A program made the translations under genes and the position numbers. A DNA stretch of 64,000 nucleotides from Streptomyces sp. NBC_00448 (lineage in GTDB: Bacteria; Actinomycetota; Actinomycetes; Streptomycetales; Streptomycetaceae), in the NCBI RefSeq assembly GCF_036014115.1, contig NZ_CP107913.1, positions 372,001-436,000 of the forward strand, read 5' to 3'. The notes beneath the pieces are model-generated. The model saw only the letters and a list, made by a program, of their open reading frames with translations. It was not told the DNA's origin and ran no database searches. This document shows positions 25,574 to 33,527 of the stretch, one piece after another (positions within the stretch are counted from its first letter, which is position 1; each line of letters begins with the position of its first letter).

Positions 25574-25785
25574 CGCAAACCTCCCCGGTAGCGGCGTGGG
25601 CGGCTGCCGTGCGCGGGCGCGGACCGATGAACGGTTCGTGCGCCGGACGGGCGGTCGCCTGCTTCACTCCTCTTCCACAGCGTGCCCCGCAAAACCGCCC
25701 ATGTCGTGGCAATGGGACCAATCGAGTGAGAACGCTACGTGCACGGGGGTGATCAAGCGGTGCCGAGGACCGATAGCCTGACCTG

Positions 25786-26250
25786 GTGGAAGAGCAGAAG
25801 TTGCCGGCACGTTTCGAGCGCGGCACCGACGGACCGAAAGTGATCGTCGCCGGGCTCGACGGCTCGGATTCCTCCTGGCGGGCCGCGGCGTACGCCGGTG
25901 GTCTGGCCCGCCGGCAGCACGCCCTGCTCGCACTCGTGTACGTGCAGCCCTACATCGCCGGCGGCGCCGCGCTCGGCGTGCCGGTGTCGGAGGCGGACAC
26001 CGGGATCGCGGAGCAGCTCCTCGCCGACATCCGCGACTCGGTGGAGCGGATGCGCGGGACCTTCACGGTGCGCTGGGAGTTCCACACCTTCCGCGGCGAC
26101 CCCTACAACGGCCTGGCGATGGCCGCCGACCAGCTCACCGCCGATGCGGTCGTGGTCGGCGCCTCGGAGCGGGCCGGGCACCGGCTGGTCGGCTCGGTCG
26201 CGGTGCGCCTGGTGAAGTCCGGCCGCTGGCCGGTCACGGTCGTGCCGTAG
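25786..26250 (+). CDS. Universal stress protein (UspA) family
   Basis: 154 aa from a GTG. Single Usp domain: VIVAGLDGSDSSWRAAAYAGGLARR at the N-terminus, DQLTADAVVVGASERAGHRLVGSVAVRLVKSGRWPVTVVP at the end (residues about 115-154). The ATP-binding pattern G-x2-G-x9-G(S/T) is only partly kept (GASERAGHRLVGS), so ATP binding is uncertain. Cytoplasmic; stress or stasis role by family. Followed by a strong bidirectional hairpin. Confidence 0.85.
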   Translation: MEEQKLPARFERGTDGPKVIVAGLDGSDSSWRAAAYAGGLARRQHALLALVYVQPYIAGGAALGVPVSEADTGIAEQLLADIRDSVERMRGTFTVRWEFHTFRGDPYNGLAMAADQLTADAVVVGASERAGHRLVGSVAVRLVKSGRWPVTVVP

Positions 26251-26265
26251 CCCCCTCGCCATGAC

Positions 26266-26293
26266 CCCGGTCGCACGCGGGCGTGCGACCGGG
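26266..26293. terminator. Bidirectional hairpin terminator
   Basis: Perfect 13-bp stem CCCGGTCGCACGC / GCGTGCGACCGGG with a 2-base loop, between the convergent Usp and winged-helix genes. Confidence 0.85.
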
Positions 26294-26331
26294 ACCCGAC
26301 CGGCATGCCCGGTCCGCCCCCTCGGCCTCCC

Positions 26332-26952
26332 TCAGCAGGCGGCCTGGGCGGGCGCGTACTTGTAGCCGACCCGGCGGACGGTCACGATGCTGCCGCGGTG
26401 CTCGGCGCCCAACTTCCGCCGCAGCCGGGCGATGTGGACGTCCACGGTGCGGCCGTCCCCGACGTGGCCGTATCCCCACACGGTGGTGACGAGCTGGTCG
26501 CGGGAGTGCACCCGGTGCGGGTGCGCGACCAGGTGGGCGAGCAACTCGAACTCCAGGTAGGTCAGGTCCAGCGGGCGGCCGTCGACGGCGGCGGTGCGGC
26601 GCTCGCCGTCGATGAGCACCGGCGCGACGGGCAGCGCCGGCCCGCCCCGCTGCTGCTCCACCACGGTCTCGACGACCGGCTCGACGGCGTACTGGTACGG
26701 GTCGGCGGCCGGCACCGGCTGATCGGCGTGGGCCCGGTCGGCCGGGACCAGCACCAGGTAGCCGACCATCGGGGCACCACCGGCCACCGCGGGCAGCACG
26801 TGCCCGGGCGCGGGCAGCCAAGTGGCGCCGGGCGGAAGGAAGTCGGGGGCGGGCGGGACCTCGTCGGGCCGCACCGCGCGCAGCCGCTGCCGGGCGGCGG
26901 GCGGCGCGGGTACGGCGGCGGGTGCGGACGGGATGTGCGAGACGTTCGACAT
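26332..26952 (-). CDS. OmpR/PhoB-type winged-helix regulator without receiver domain
   Basis: 206 aa from the ATG at 26952. The C-terminal 95 residues are a winged-helix DNA-binding domain (LDLTYLEFELLAHLVAHPHRVHSRDQLVTTVWG, then GRTVDVHIARLRRKLG and TVRRVGYKY). The N-terminal 110 residues are Pro/Ala-rich with no phosphoacceptor Asp or receiver fold, so it is not a classical response regulator and no histidine kinase is near. It may bind DNA constitutively or respond to a ligand. Faces the universal stress gene tail-to-tail. Confidence 0.87.
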   Translation of the reverse strand: MSNVSHIPSAPAAVPAPPAARQRLRAVRPDEVPPAPDFLPPGATWLPAPGHVLPAVAGGAPMVGYLVLVPADRAHADQPVPAADPYQYAVEPVVETVVEQQRGGPALPVAPVLIDGERRTAAVDGRPLDLTYLEFELLAHLVAHPHRVHSRDQLVTTVWGYGHVGDGRTVDVHIARLRRKLGAEHRGSIVTVRRVGYKYAPAQAAC

Positions 26953-27059
26953 GGTTTCGGCTCTTTCGCGCGATGGGTCGGGAGGACTCCGTCGTGCGCG
27001 GGACCGGAAACGTGCTGGTGCCGACGGCAACCGGCGCTGAGGCCGGAAGCGGTGCGAGG

Positions 27060-27188
27060 TCAGCGGGCGACGTGGTTCCGCGCGGGGATCGCGCGGCAAC
27101 ACCAGCGGTCGAAGTGGTGCTCCTGCCGGGACGGCCAGAAGGGCTCGAGGTCGTCGCGACCTGTCCCGGGGTCAGTGATGCTGGCCAT
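27060..27188 (-). CDS. Small hypothetical protein, 42 aa
   Basis: From the ATG at 27188: MASITDPGTGRDDLEPFW... then PSRQEHHFDRWCCRAIPARNHVAR. AGGGTC lies just upstream. Rich in aromatic, His and Arg residues with a WCC pair. It looks like one of the small conserved streptomycete proteins but I cannot name a family. It lies upstream of the winged-helix gene on the same strand, 107 bases before its start. Confidence 0.55.
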   Translation of the reverse strand: MASITDPGTGRDDLEPFWPSRQEHHFDRWCCRAIPARNHVAR

Positions 27189-27351
27189 GACCCTATTGAA
27201 CCAGACCCCGCGCTCCCGGTGTGAGGGTCCGGCAGGGTCCGCGACGTGTCCGCGGTCACGCTCCCGGCGCCACGCCCCGCCGTCCGCACCCCACTCGGCG
27301 GTCGCGGTACCGCCCGGGGCTACGCTGAGGCGTCGAGCTGAAGGAGTCGCC

Positions 27352-27492
27352 ATGCAGATCCACCACGTGCTCACCACCCTGGCGGTCAACCAGTCCCCCG
27401 GACCCGGGCCGGTGATGCGCACGTTCATCGTGGTGTCGGTCGTCGGCGCCGCGTTCCTGGGCTGGTTCCTCCTCCGCGGCTACCGCGACTAG
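27352..27492 (+). CDS. Small single-pass membrane protein, 46 aa
   Basis: ATG at 27352 with a perfect AAGGAG six bases upstream. The N-terminal 20 residues are polar (MQIHHVLTTLAVNQSPGPGP); residues 22-42 form one transmembrane helix (MRTFIVVSVVGAAFLGWFLL) ending in a basic tail RGYRD. Function unknown; divergent from the 42-aa gene. The ribosome site and helix make a real gene likely. Confidence 0.65.
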   Translation: MQIHHVLTTLAVNQSPGPGPVMRTFIVVSVVGAAFLGWFLLRGYRD

Positions 27493-27546
27493 CCCCTGCG
27501 GGCGGCCGGGCCCCGTCCCACCGGGGGGCCACCGGTCCGTGCGTTA

Positions 27547-27696
27547 AGGGACCTTGCGGTCGGTGGGTGGTTGGTCGCGCAGTTCCCCGCGCCCCTTGGA
27601 GTGCTGCGGCTCCCTCCGCGTCAACCACGGGGGAGCCGCACATATCAAGGGGCGCGGGGAACTGCGCGACCAGCCACCGCGGACCGCAAGGTCCCT
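27547..27696. repeat. 150-bp nested inverted repeat (three stems)
   Basis: Outer arms of 15 bp (AGGGACCTTGCGGTC at 27547-27561; complement at 27682-27696), a middle pair of perfect 26-bp arms (27572-27597 and 27647-27672), and inner arms GCGGCTCCC / GGGAGCCGC. Only short mismatched junctions separate them. The middle arms are the widespread streptomycete intergenic motif containing CGCGCAGTTCCCCGCGCCCC. Sits between the 46-aa gene and the 3' end of the acyl-CoA dehydrogenase; it could terminate both transcripts or form a cruciform. Confidence 0.9.
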
Positions 27697-27747
27697 CTGC
27701 CCTCAGCACCGCCCACCCCGGAGGGTCCGGCACCCCAGGGAGCACCC

Positions 27748-28977
27748 TCAGCGGATCGGCACTCCAGCGAGGGTGCGGGCGATGACGAGCCGCTGGATCT
27801 CGCTGGTCCCCTCGAAGATCGTGTAGATCGCGCTGTCCCGGTGCATCCGCTCCACCGGGTACTCCCGGGTGTAGCCGTTGCCCCCGAGGATCTGGATCGC
27901 CTGCGCCGTGACCTTCTTCGCGGTCTCGCTGGCGAACAGCTTGGACATGGAGCCCTCCGCCGAGGTGAACGGGCGGCCGGCGGTGGCCATCCAGGACGCC
28001 CGCCACACCAGCAGCCGCGCCGCGTCGATCTGCGTGCGCATATCGGCGAGTTGGAAGGCGACGCCCTGGTTGTCGATGATCGGGCGGCCGAACTGCTCGC
28101 GGGTCTTGGCGTATTCGAGGGCGTAGTCGTAGGCGGCGCGCGCGGTGCCGACCGCCATCGCGCCGACCGCCGGGCGGGACGCCTCGAACGTGGCCATCGC
28201 CGCGTTCTTCACCCTCTCTCCATCGCCGGACTTCGCCCGCTCACGGGCGCGGGCCAGCCGCTCGTCGAGCTTCTCCTTGCCGCCGAGCAGGCAGTCGCCG
28301 GGCACCCGGACGTCCTCCAGCACGACCTCGGCGGTGTGCGAGGCGCGGATGCCGTGCTTCTTGAACTTCTGCCCCTGGGACAGTCCGGGGGTGCCGGGCG
28401 GCACGATGAAGGAGGCGTGGCCCTTGGTGCCGAGTTCCGGGTCGACCACGGCCACCACCACGTGCACGTTGGCGATGCCGCCGTTGGTGGCCCAGGTCTT
28501 GGTGCCGTTGAGCACCCACTCGTCGGTGGCCTGGTCGTAGACCGCGCGGGTGCGCATCGAGCCGACGTCGGAGCCGGCATCCGGCTCGGAGGAGCAGAAG
28601 GCGGCCACCTTCACGTCGGCGGCGTCGCCGTACATCTGCGGCACCCAGGTGCCGATCTGCTCCTCGGTGCCGTTGGCGAGCACGCCGACGGCGGCCAGGC
28701 CGGTGCCGACGATGGACAGCGCGATGCCCGCGTCACCCCAGAACAGCTCCTCCATCGTCATGGGGATGCCGAGGCCGGTCGGGTCGAAGAACTGCTGGGC
28801 GTAGAAATCCAGCGAGTACAGCCCTATCTTGGCGGCCTCCTGGATGATGGGCCAGGGCGTCTCCTCGCGCTCGTCCCACTCGGCGGCGGCCGGGCGCATC
28901 ACGTCGGCGGCGAAACCGTGAATCCATTCGCGCACGGACTGCTGTTCGTCGTTGAGTTCGAGCGTGAAGTCGCCCAT
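27748..28977 (-). CDS. Acyl-CoA dehydrogenase
   Basis: 409 aa from the ATG at 28977 (GGAGGGG upstream; a GTG at 28989 is an alternative). FAD-dependent alpha,beta-dehydrogenation of acyl-CoA in fatty acid or amino acid breakdown. N-terminal helical domain, middle beta domain (AFCSSEPDAGSDVGSMRT, WVLNGTKTWATNGG), C-terminal helical domain with QILGGNGYTREYPVERMHRDSAIYTIFEGTSEIQ; the catalytic Glu lies in YTIFEGTSE. Divergent from a TetR gene across a repeat-rich operator region, which suggests local repression lifted by an acyl-CoA ligand. Confidence 0.95.
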   Translation of the reverse strand: MGDFTLELNDEQQSVREWIHGFAADVMRPAAAEWDEREETPWPIIQEAAKIGLYSLDFYAQQFFDPTGLGIPMTMEELFWGDAGIALSIVGTGLAAVGVLANGTEEQIGTWVPQMYGDAADVKVAAFCSSEPDAGSDVGSMRTRAVYDQATDEWVLNGTKTWATNGGIANVHVVVAVVDPELGTKGHASFIVPPGTPGLSQGQKFKKHGIRASHTAEVVLEDVRVPGDCLLGGKEKLDERLARARERAKSGDGERVKNAAMATFEASRPAVGAMAVGTARAAYDYALEYAKTREQFGRPIIDNQGVAFQLADMRTQIDAARLLVWRASWMATAGRPFTSAEGSMSKLFASETAKKVTAQAIQILGGNGYTREYPVERMHRDSAIYTIFEGTSEIQRLVIARTLAGVPIR

Positions 28978-28996
28978 GGTCCCCTCCACGTACTGG

Positions 28997-29033
28997 TTAC
29001 TTGCGGTAACAGCAGTCTGTTACCGTGCGGTAA
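28997..29033. promoter_or_regulatory. Double operator for the TetR / acyl-CoA dehydrogenase pair
   Basis: Perfect inverted repeat CGGTAACAG-CAGT-CTGTTACCG (29004-29025) overlaps two further palindromic sites, TTAC-TTGC-GGTAA (28997-29009) and TTACCGTGCGGTAA (29020-29033). The layout suggests two TetR dimers side by side on about 37 bp, just upstream of the dehydrogenase start. Confidence 0.7.
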
Positions 29034-29184
29034 GGAATGTCAACTCACCGAGCGCCGAGCCGTGGAGTGCCGCGGGGGTGTTACGTTGCGCGCATAAAGC
29101 TGCAGTACACGAGCAGTGCAGACGAGCAGTGGACCCATGGCGCCCGGTGACACACGAGCGCGGCGAACGACCGGGAGGCGCACG

Positions 29185-29832
29185 GTGGACACCGGGCATC
29201 GGCAGGATCAGCGGACCGCCACCGAGCGCCGCCGTACCGAACTGCTGGAGGCCGCCGAACGCGTGGTGCTGCGCGAGGGCCCCGAGGCGTCGATGAACGC
29301 GATCGCCGCGGAGGCGGGCATCACCAAGCCGATCCTCTACCGGCACTTCGGTGACAAGTCCGGGCTGTACCGGGCGCTGGCCAAGCGGCACACCGACGCG
29401 CTGCTGGCGACGTTGCGCACCGCGCTGGACTCCCCCGGGGACCGTCGCGACCGGGTCGAGGCCACCTTGCACGCGTATCTGTCCGCGATCGAGACCCGGC
29501 CGCAGGTCTACCGGTTCCTCATGCACCCGGCGGAGACGCCCGCGGCCGACGGAGAGAAGGGGTTCGACGTCGGCCGCCACCAGGTGCCGCTGCTGCGGCG
29601 GATGGGCGAGGACCTCGGCGACGTGATCGCCGAGCGGCTCGACCTCGGGCCCGACACCCGGCAGGTCGCGCGGGTGTGGGGGCACGGGATCGTCGGGATG
29701 ATGTACGCCGCCGGCGACTGGTGGCTGGGCGAGCGGCCCTGCTCCCGGGACGAACTCGTACGGACGCTGGCGGATTTGCTGTGGGGTCGGCTCACCCTCG
29801 CGGGTGACCGCGCCGGCAGCCGCGGACTGTAG
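29185..29832 (+). CDS. TetR/AcrR family regulator, probably of the acyl-CoA dehydrogenase
   Basis: 215 aa from the GTG at 29185, chosen because GGGAGG lies six bases upstream; an ATG at 29137 is in frame but has a poor ribosome site. HTH: RRTELLEAAERVVLREGPEASMNAIAAEAGITKPILYRHFGDKSGLYRAL (residues about 15-62). The C-terminal domain has RPQVYRFLMHPAE and GIVGMMYAAGDWWLG, typical of lipid-metabolism TetR proteins. Divergent from the dehydrogenase; expected to bind the TTACCG-type repeats and self-regulate. Confidence 0.92.
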   Translation: MDTGHRQDQRTATERRRTELLEAAERVVLREGPEASMNAIAAEAGITKPILYRHFGDKSGLYRALAKRHTDALLATLRTALDSPGDRRDRVEATLHAYLSAIETRPQVYRFLMHPAETPAADGEKGFDVGRHQVPLLRRMGEDLGDVIAERLDLGPDTRQVARVWGHGIVGMMYAAGDWWLGERPCSRDELVRTLADLLWGRLTLAGDRAGSRGL

Positions 29833-29900
29833 GACGCCCCTGGCCCCCCGGACTGCCCGGTCCCGTCGGTCCAGGGACCACCCGCCGGTGGGTGGCGAGT

Positions 29901-29973
29901 GGGGGCACCTCCCAGGCGAAGCTCTGGGGGAGCGCCGTTCTGCCCCCGGCAGCTTCGCCTGGGAGGCGCCCCC
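29901..29973. repeat. Long inverted repeat upstream of murT
   Basis: 23-bp arms (29901-29923 and 29951-29973) complementary except for one mismatch, separated by 27 bases; the flanks GTGGG/CCCAC extend it. It carries the common streptomycete motif CACCTCCCAGGC...GGGAGG. The 296-bp gap between the TetR and murT genes holds nothing else but the murT leader; the hairpin may end the TetR transcript. Confidence 0.85.
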
Positions 29974-30128
29974 GGCGCCCACTTACTGGTGCACGCCTTC
30001 CGCGGCCTGCCCCCGCCGGCCCGCGGCCGGGCTGCCGCGTCGACCGTCGCGGCGGTCGTCTCCCCCATCCGGAAGTCGATAGGCTGGGCCTGGCCAGCTC
30101 GGCCGAAGTCGAGGAGGAAGCACCCACG

Positions 30129-31367
30129 ATGGCAGGCAACTCTGAGCCGCTGACGCCGCGGGCGAAGCTCGCCGTGACGGCGGGCAGGGCCGCGGCGGCG
30201 GTCTCCCGCGCCGCAGGCAAGGGCAGTGGATCGGTGATCGGCGGCAAGGTCGCGCTGAGGTTCGACCCCGACCTGCTCGCGCGCCTCGCCCGCCACCTGG
30301 ACGTCGTATTGGTGTCGGCCACCAACGGCAAGACCACGACGACCCGGTTGCTCGCCGAGGCGCTGCGCGCGGGCGGCCCCGTGGTCTCGAACGCGCTGGG
30401 CGCGAACATGCCGGCCGGCATCACGTCGGCGCTGGCCGGCGGCTCCGACGCCAGGTTCGGCGTGATCGAGGTGGACGAGAAGTACCTCGCGGGCGTGGCG
30501 CGGGACACCACCCCGAAGGCGATCGCGCTGCTCAACCTCTCCCGGGACCAGCTGGACCGGGCCGCCGAGACCCGGATGCTCGCCGAGAAGTGGCGTGAGG
30601 GGCTGGCCGGTTCCGAGGCGATCGTCGTCGCCAACGCCGACGACCCGCTGATCGTGTGGGCCGCCTCGTCGAGCCCGACCGTGGTGTGGGTGGCCGCCGG
30701 CCAGGAGTGGAAGGACGACGCCTGGTCGTGCCCGTCCTGCGGCGGGGTGCTCCAGCGCCCCTCGGACGACTGGTTCTGCTCCGAGTGCGGTTTCCGCCGC
30801 CCGACCCCGACGTGGGGGCTGTCCGGCGACCACGTGGTCGATCCGTACGGCGTCGCGTGGCCGATCCACCTCCAGCTGCCCGGCCGCGCCAACAAGTCCA
30901 ACGCGGCGGTGTCCACCGCGGTCGCCGCGGCCTTCGGCATCGACCCCAAGGTCGCGCTGGAGCGGATGTACAAGGTGCAGGCGGTCGCCGGGCGCTACGA
31001 CGTGGTCACCTACCAGCAGCGCCAGGTGCGGCTGCTGCTGGCGAAGAACCCGGCGGGCTGGCTGGAGACGTTCTCGCTGATCGACCAGCCGCCGGCGCCG
31101 GTGATCCTCTCGGTGAACGCGCGCGGCGCCGACGGCACCGACACCTCCTGGCTGTGGGACGTGGACTACACCCGGCTGGCCGGACACCCGATCATGGTGC
31201 TCGGTGACCGCCGGCTGGACCTGGCGGTGCGGCTGGAGGTGGCCGGACTGCAGTTCCGGGTCTGCGCCGACCTGGACGAGGCGGTGCGCAACGCGCCGCC
31301 CGGCCGGATCGAGGCGATCGCCAACTACACCGCGTTCCAGGACCTGCGCCGCAAGGTCGGAAACTGA
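30129..31367 (+). CDS. murT: Lipid II isoglutaminyl synthase, Mur ligase subunit MurT
   Basis: 412 aa from the ATG at 30129 with GGAGGAAG upstream. With GatD it amidates the alpha-carboxyl of D-Glu in the lipid II stem peptide, using ATP and glutamine-derived ammonia. The Mur-ligase P-loop is SATNGKTTTTR near residue 62; a Cys4 zinc ribbon, CPSCGG...FCSECGF, is inserted in the central domain near residues 200-225, diagnostic of MurT. The C-terminal Mur domain contains VNARGADGTDTSWLWDVDY. gatD follows 74 bases downstream on the same strand. Confidence 0.96.
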   Translation: MAGNSEPLTPRAKLAVTAGRAAAAVSRAAGKGSGSVIGGKVALRFDPDLLARLARHLDVVLVSATNGKTTTTRLLAEALRAGGPVVSNALGANMPAGITSALAGGSDARFGVIEVDEKYLAGVARDTTPKAIALLNLSRDQLDRAAETRMLAEKWREGLAGSEAIVVANADDPLIVWAASSSPTVVWVAAGQEWKDDAWSCPSCGGVLQRPSDDWFCSECGFRRPTPTWGLSGDHVVDPYGVAWPIHLQLPGRANKSNAAVSTAVAAAFGIDPKVALERMYKVQAVAGRYDVVTYQQRQVRLLLAKNPAGWLETFSLIDQPPAPVILSVNARGADGTDTSWLWDVDYTRLAGHPIMVLGDRRLDLAVRLEVAGLQFRVCADLDEAVRNAPPGRIEAIANYTAFQDLRRKVGN

Positions 31368-31441
31368 ACGGGCAGGCGGGCCCCGCGGACGACCCGTGGT
31401 CGCCGCAGGCCCGATCCCGACGGACCCGAGGAGAAGCACGC

Positions 31442-32170
31442 ATGAGTGATTCCAGCCTGCGCCTGGTGTGGGTCTACCCCGACCTGCTCAGCACCTACGG
31501 CGACCAGGGCAACGCGCTGGTGGTGGAGCGTCGCGCGCAGCAGCGCCGGGTGCCGGTCACCCGGGTCGACGTCCGCTCCGACCAGCCGATCCCGACCTCC
31601 GGCGACATCTACCTGATCGGCGGGGGCGAGGACCGGCCGCAGCGGCTGGCGGCCGAGCGGCTGCGCCGCGACGGGGGGCTGAACCGGGCGGTGGCCAACG
31701 GCGCGATCGTCTTCTCGGTGTGCGCGGGCTACCAGATCCTCGGCCACGAGTTCGTCAACGACCTGGGCCGGCCCGAGGCGGGCCTGGGACTGCTGGACGT
31801 GGTGAGCACGCGCGGCGAGGGCGAGCGCTGCGTCGGCGACGTGCTGGCGGACATCGACCCGCAGTTGGGGCTGCCGCCGCTGACCGGCTTCGAGAACCAC
31901 CAGGGCGTCACGCACCTCGGCCCGACCTCCCGGCCGTTCGCCCGGACCCGGGTCGGCCGCGGCAACGGCACCGGCGACGGCACCGAGGGGGCGTTCAACG
32001 ACACGGTGTTCGGCACGTACATGCACGGCCCGGTGATGGCCCGCAACCCGCACATCGCCGATCTGCTGATCAAGCTGGCGCTGGACGTCAACGCGCTGCC
32101 GCCGGTCGACGACCAGTGGTACGACGCGCTCCGCGAGGAGCGGATCGCCGCGGCCGTGCAACCCGCCTGA
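31442..32170 (+). CDS. gatD: Lipid II isoglutaminyl synthase, glutamine amidotransferase subunit GatD
   Basis: 242 aa with GAGGAGAAG before the ATG. Class I GATase fold that makes ammonia from glutamine for MurT. Nucleophile Cys in FSVCAGYQILGHEF near residue 95 and catalytic His in GTYMHGPVMARNPHI near residue 195. Start LRLVWVYPDLLSTYGDQGN is the family signature. Co-transcribed with murT; cytoplasmic face of the membrane. Confidence 0.96.
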   Translation: MSDSSLRLVWVYPDLLSTYGDQGNALVVERRAQQRRVPVTRVDVRSDQPIPTSGDIYLIGGGEDRPQRLAAERLRRDGGLNRAVANGAIVFSVCAGYQILGHEFVNDLGRPEAGLGLLDVVSTRGEGERCVGDVLADIDPQLGLPPLTGFENHQGVTHLGPTSRPFARTRVGRGNGTGDGTEGAFNDTVFGTYMHGPVMARNPHIADLLIKLALDVNALPPVDDQWYDALREERIAAAVQPA

Positions 32171-32369
32171 CCCGTACCGCGGGCGGTGCCGGAGCCGGCA
32201 ACGGTCCGGCACCGTCACGCTGTGATGAGGCGACCTGCTGTTGGGGTAATCGTCAGATGTCCGAAGTGCGGTCGCCGTGGAGGCGCGGACGGCGCGATCG
32301 GTAAGCTGGGCCCGATCCATCCGGACGACGGGGTCCGGCCGTCCGGTTGAGTTGCAGGAGTAGCGAGCG

Positions 32370-33395
32370 ATGCGTATTGGTGTCCTGACCAGCGGCGGCG
32401 ACTGCCCCGGGCTGAACGCCGTCATCCGGTCCGTGGTGCACCGCGCCGTGGTCGACCACGGTGACGAGGTCATCGGCTTCCACGACGGGTGGAAGGGCCT
32501 GCTCGAATGCGACTACCGCAAGCTCGACCTCGACGCCGTCAGCGGCATCCTGGCCCGCGGCGGCACCATCCTGGGCTCGTCCCGGGTGCAGCCGGCGCAT
32601 CTGCGCGGCGGGGTGGAGCAGGCCCGCGGCCATGTCGCCGACCTCGGCCTGGACGCGATCATCCCGATAGGTGGTGAGGGCACCCTCAAGGCGGCCCGGC
32701 TGCTGTCGGACGCGGGGCTGCCGATCGTCGGCGTGCCGAAGACGATCGACAACGACATCTCCTCCACCGACGTCACCTTCGGCTTCGACACCGCCGTGAC
32801 CGTCGCCACCGAGGCACTGGACCGGTTGAAGACCACCGCGGAGTCGCACCAGCGGGTGCTGATCGTGGAGGTCATGGGCCGGCACACCGGGTGGATCGCA
32901 CTGCACTCGGGCATGGCGGCCGGCGCGCACGCGATCGTGGTGCCGGAGCGGCCGTTCGACGTGCAGGAGCTGACCGACGTGGTCGGCAAGCGGTTCGAGG
33001 CGGGCAAGAAGTTCGCGATCGTGGTGGTCTCCGAGGGCGCCAAGCCCCGCGAGGGCACGATGGACTTCACCTCCGGCGCGACCGACGTCTACGGACACGA
33101 GCGGTTCACCGGTGTGGCCAACCAGCTCTCGGTGGAGTTGGAGGAGCGGCTGGGCAAGGAGGCGCGCCCGGTGATCCTCGGCCACGTGCAGCGCGGTGGC
33201 ACCCCCACGGCGTACGACCGGGTGCTCGCCACCCGCTTCGGCTGGCACGCGGTGGAAGCGGTGCACCACGGCCGGTTCGGCATGATGACGGCCCTGCGCG
33301 GCACCGACATCAACCTGGTGCCGCTGTCGGAGGCGGTCGAGCACCTCAAGACGGTGCCGGCCGAGCGGTACACCGAGGCCGAGTGCGTGCTGTGA
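32370..33395 (+). CDS. pfkA: 6-phosphofructokinase
   Basis: 341 aa. Phosphorylates fructose 6-phosphate in glycolysis. The ATP/PPi site is GVLTSGGDCPGLNAVIRS at the N-terminus; GGEGTLKAARLLSD, VPKTIDNDISSTDVTFGFDTA (catalytic Asp in TIDND) and EVMGRHTGWIALHSGMAAGA follow in the usual order. The GGDCPGLN and GGEGT forms are those of actinomycete ATP-PFKs. ATG at 32370 with GCAGGAG upstream. A strong hairpin terminator follows. Confidence 0.95.
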   Translation: MRIGVLTSGGDCPGLNAVIRSVVHRAVVDHGDEVIGFHDGWKGLLECDYRKLDLDAVSGILARGGTILGSSRVQPAHLRGGVEQARGHVADLGLDAIIPIGGEGTLKAARLLSDAGLPIVGVPKTIDNDISSTDVTFGFDTAVTVATEALDRLKTTAESHQRVLIVEVMGRHTGWIALHSGMAAGAHAIVVPERPFDVQELTDVVGKRFEAGKKFAIVVVSEGAKPREGTMDFTSGATDVYGHERFTGVANQLSVELEERLGKEARPVILGHVQRGGTPTAYDRVLATRFGWHAVEAVHHGRFGMMTALRGTDINLVPLSEAVEHLKTVPAERYTEAECVL

Positions 33396-33456
33396 GCCGT
33401 ACGCCCCGCCTGTCCTCCTGAACACGCCGCGGCCGCCCGCCGCGACCCGCTGTTGA

Positions 33457-33486
33457 CGCCCCCGGTCGGATCGACGACCGGGGGCG
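33457..33486 (+). terminator. Hairpin terminator after pfkA
   Basis: Perfect 11-bp stem CGCCCCCGGTC / GACCGGGGGCG with an 8-base loop, followed by GTTCT, about 60 bases after the pfkA stop. Confidence 0.85.
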
Positions 33487-33527
33487 GTTCTAGTCTGGTG
33501 CGGGCACATCGGGTGAAGGAGTGACAG

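Noticed and set aside
29892..30128. N-terminal extension of MurT
   Set aside because: It would translate the inverted repeat; the ATG at 30129 has a good ribosome site and starts at the family's usual point.
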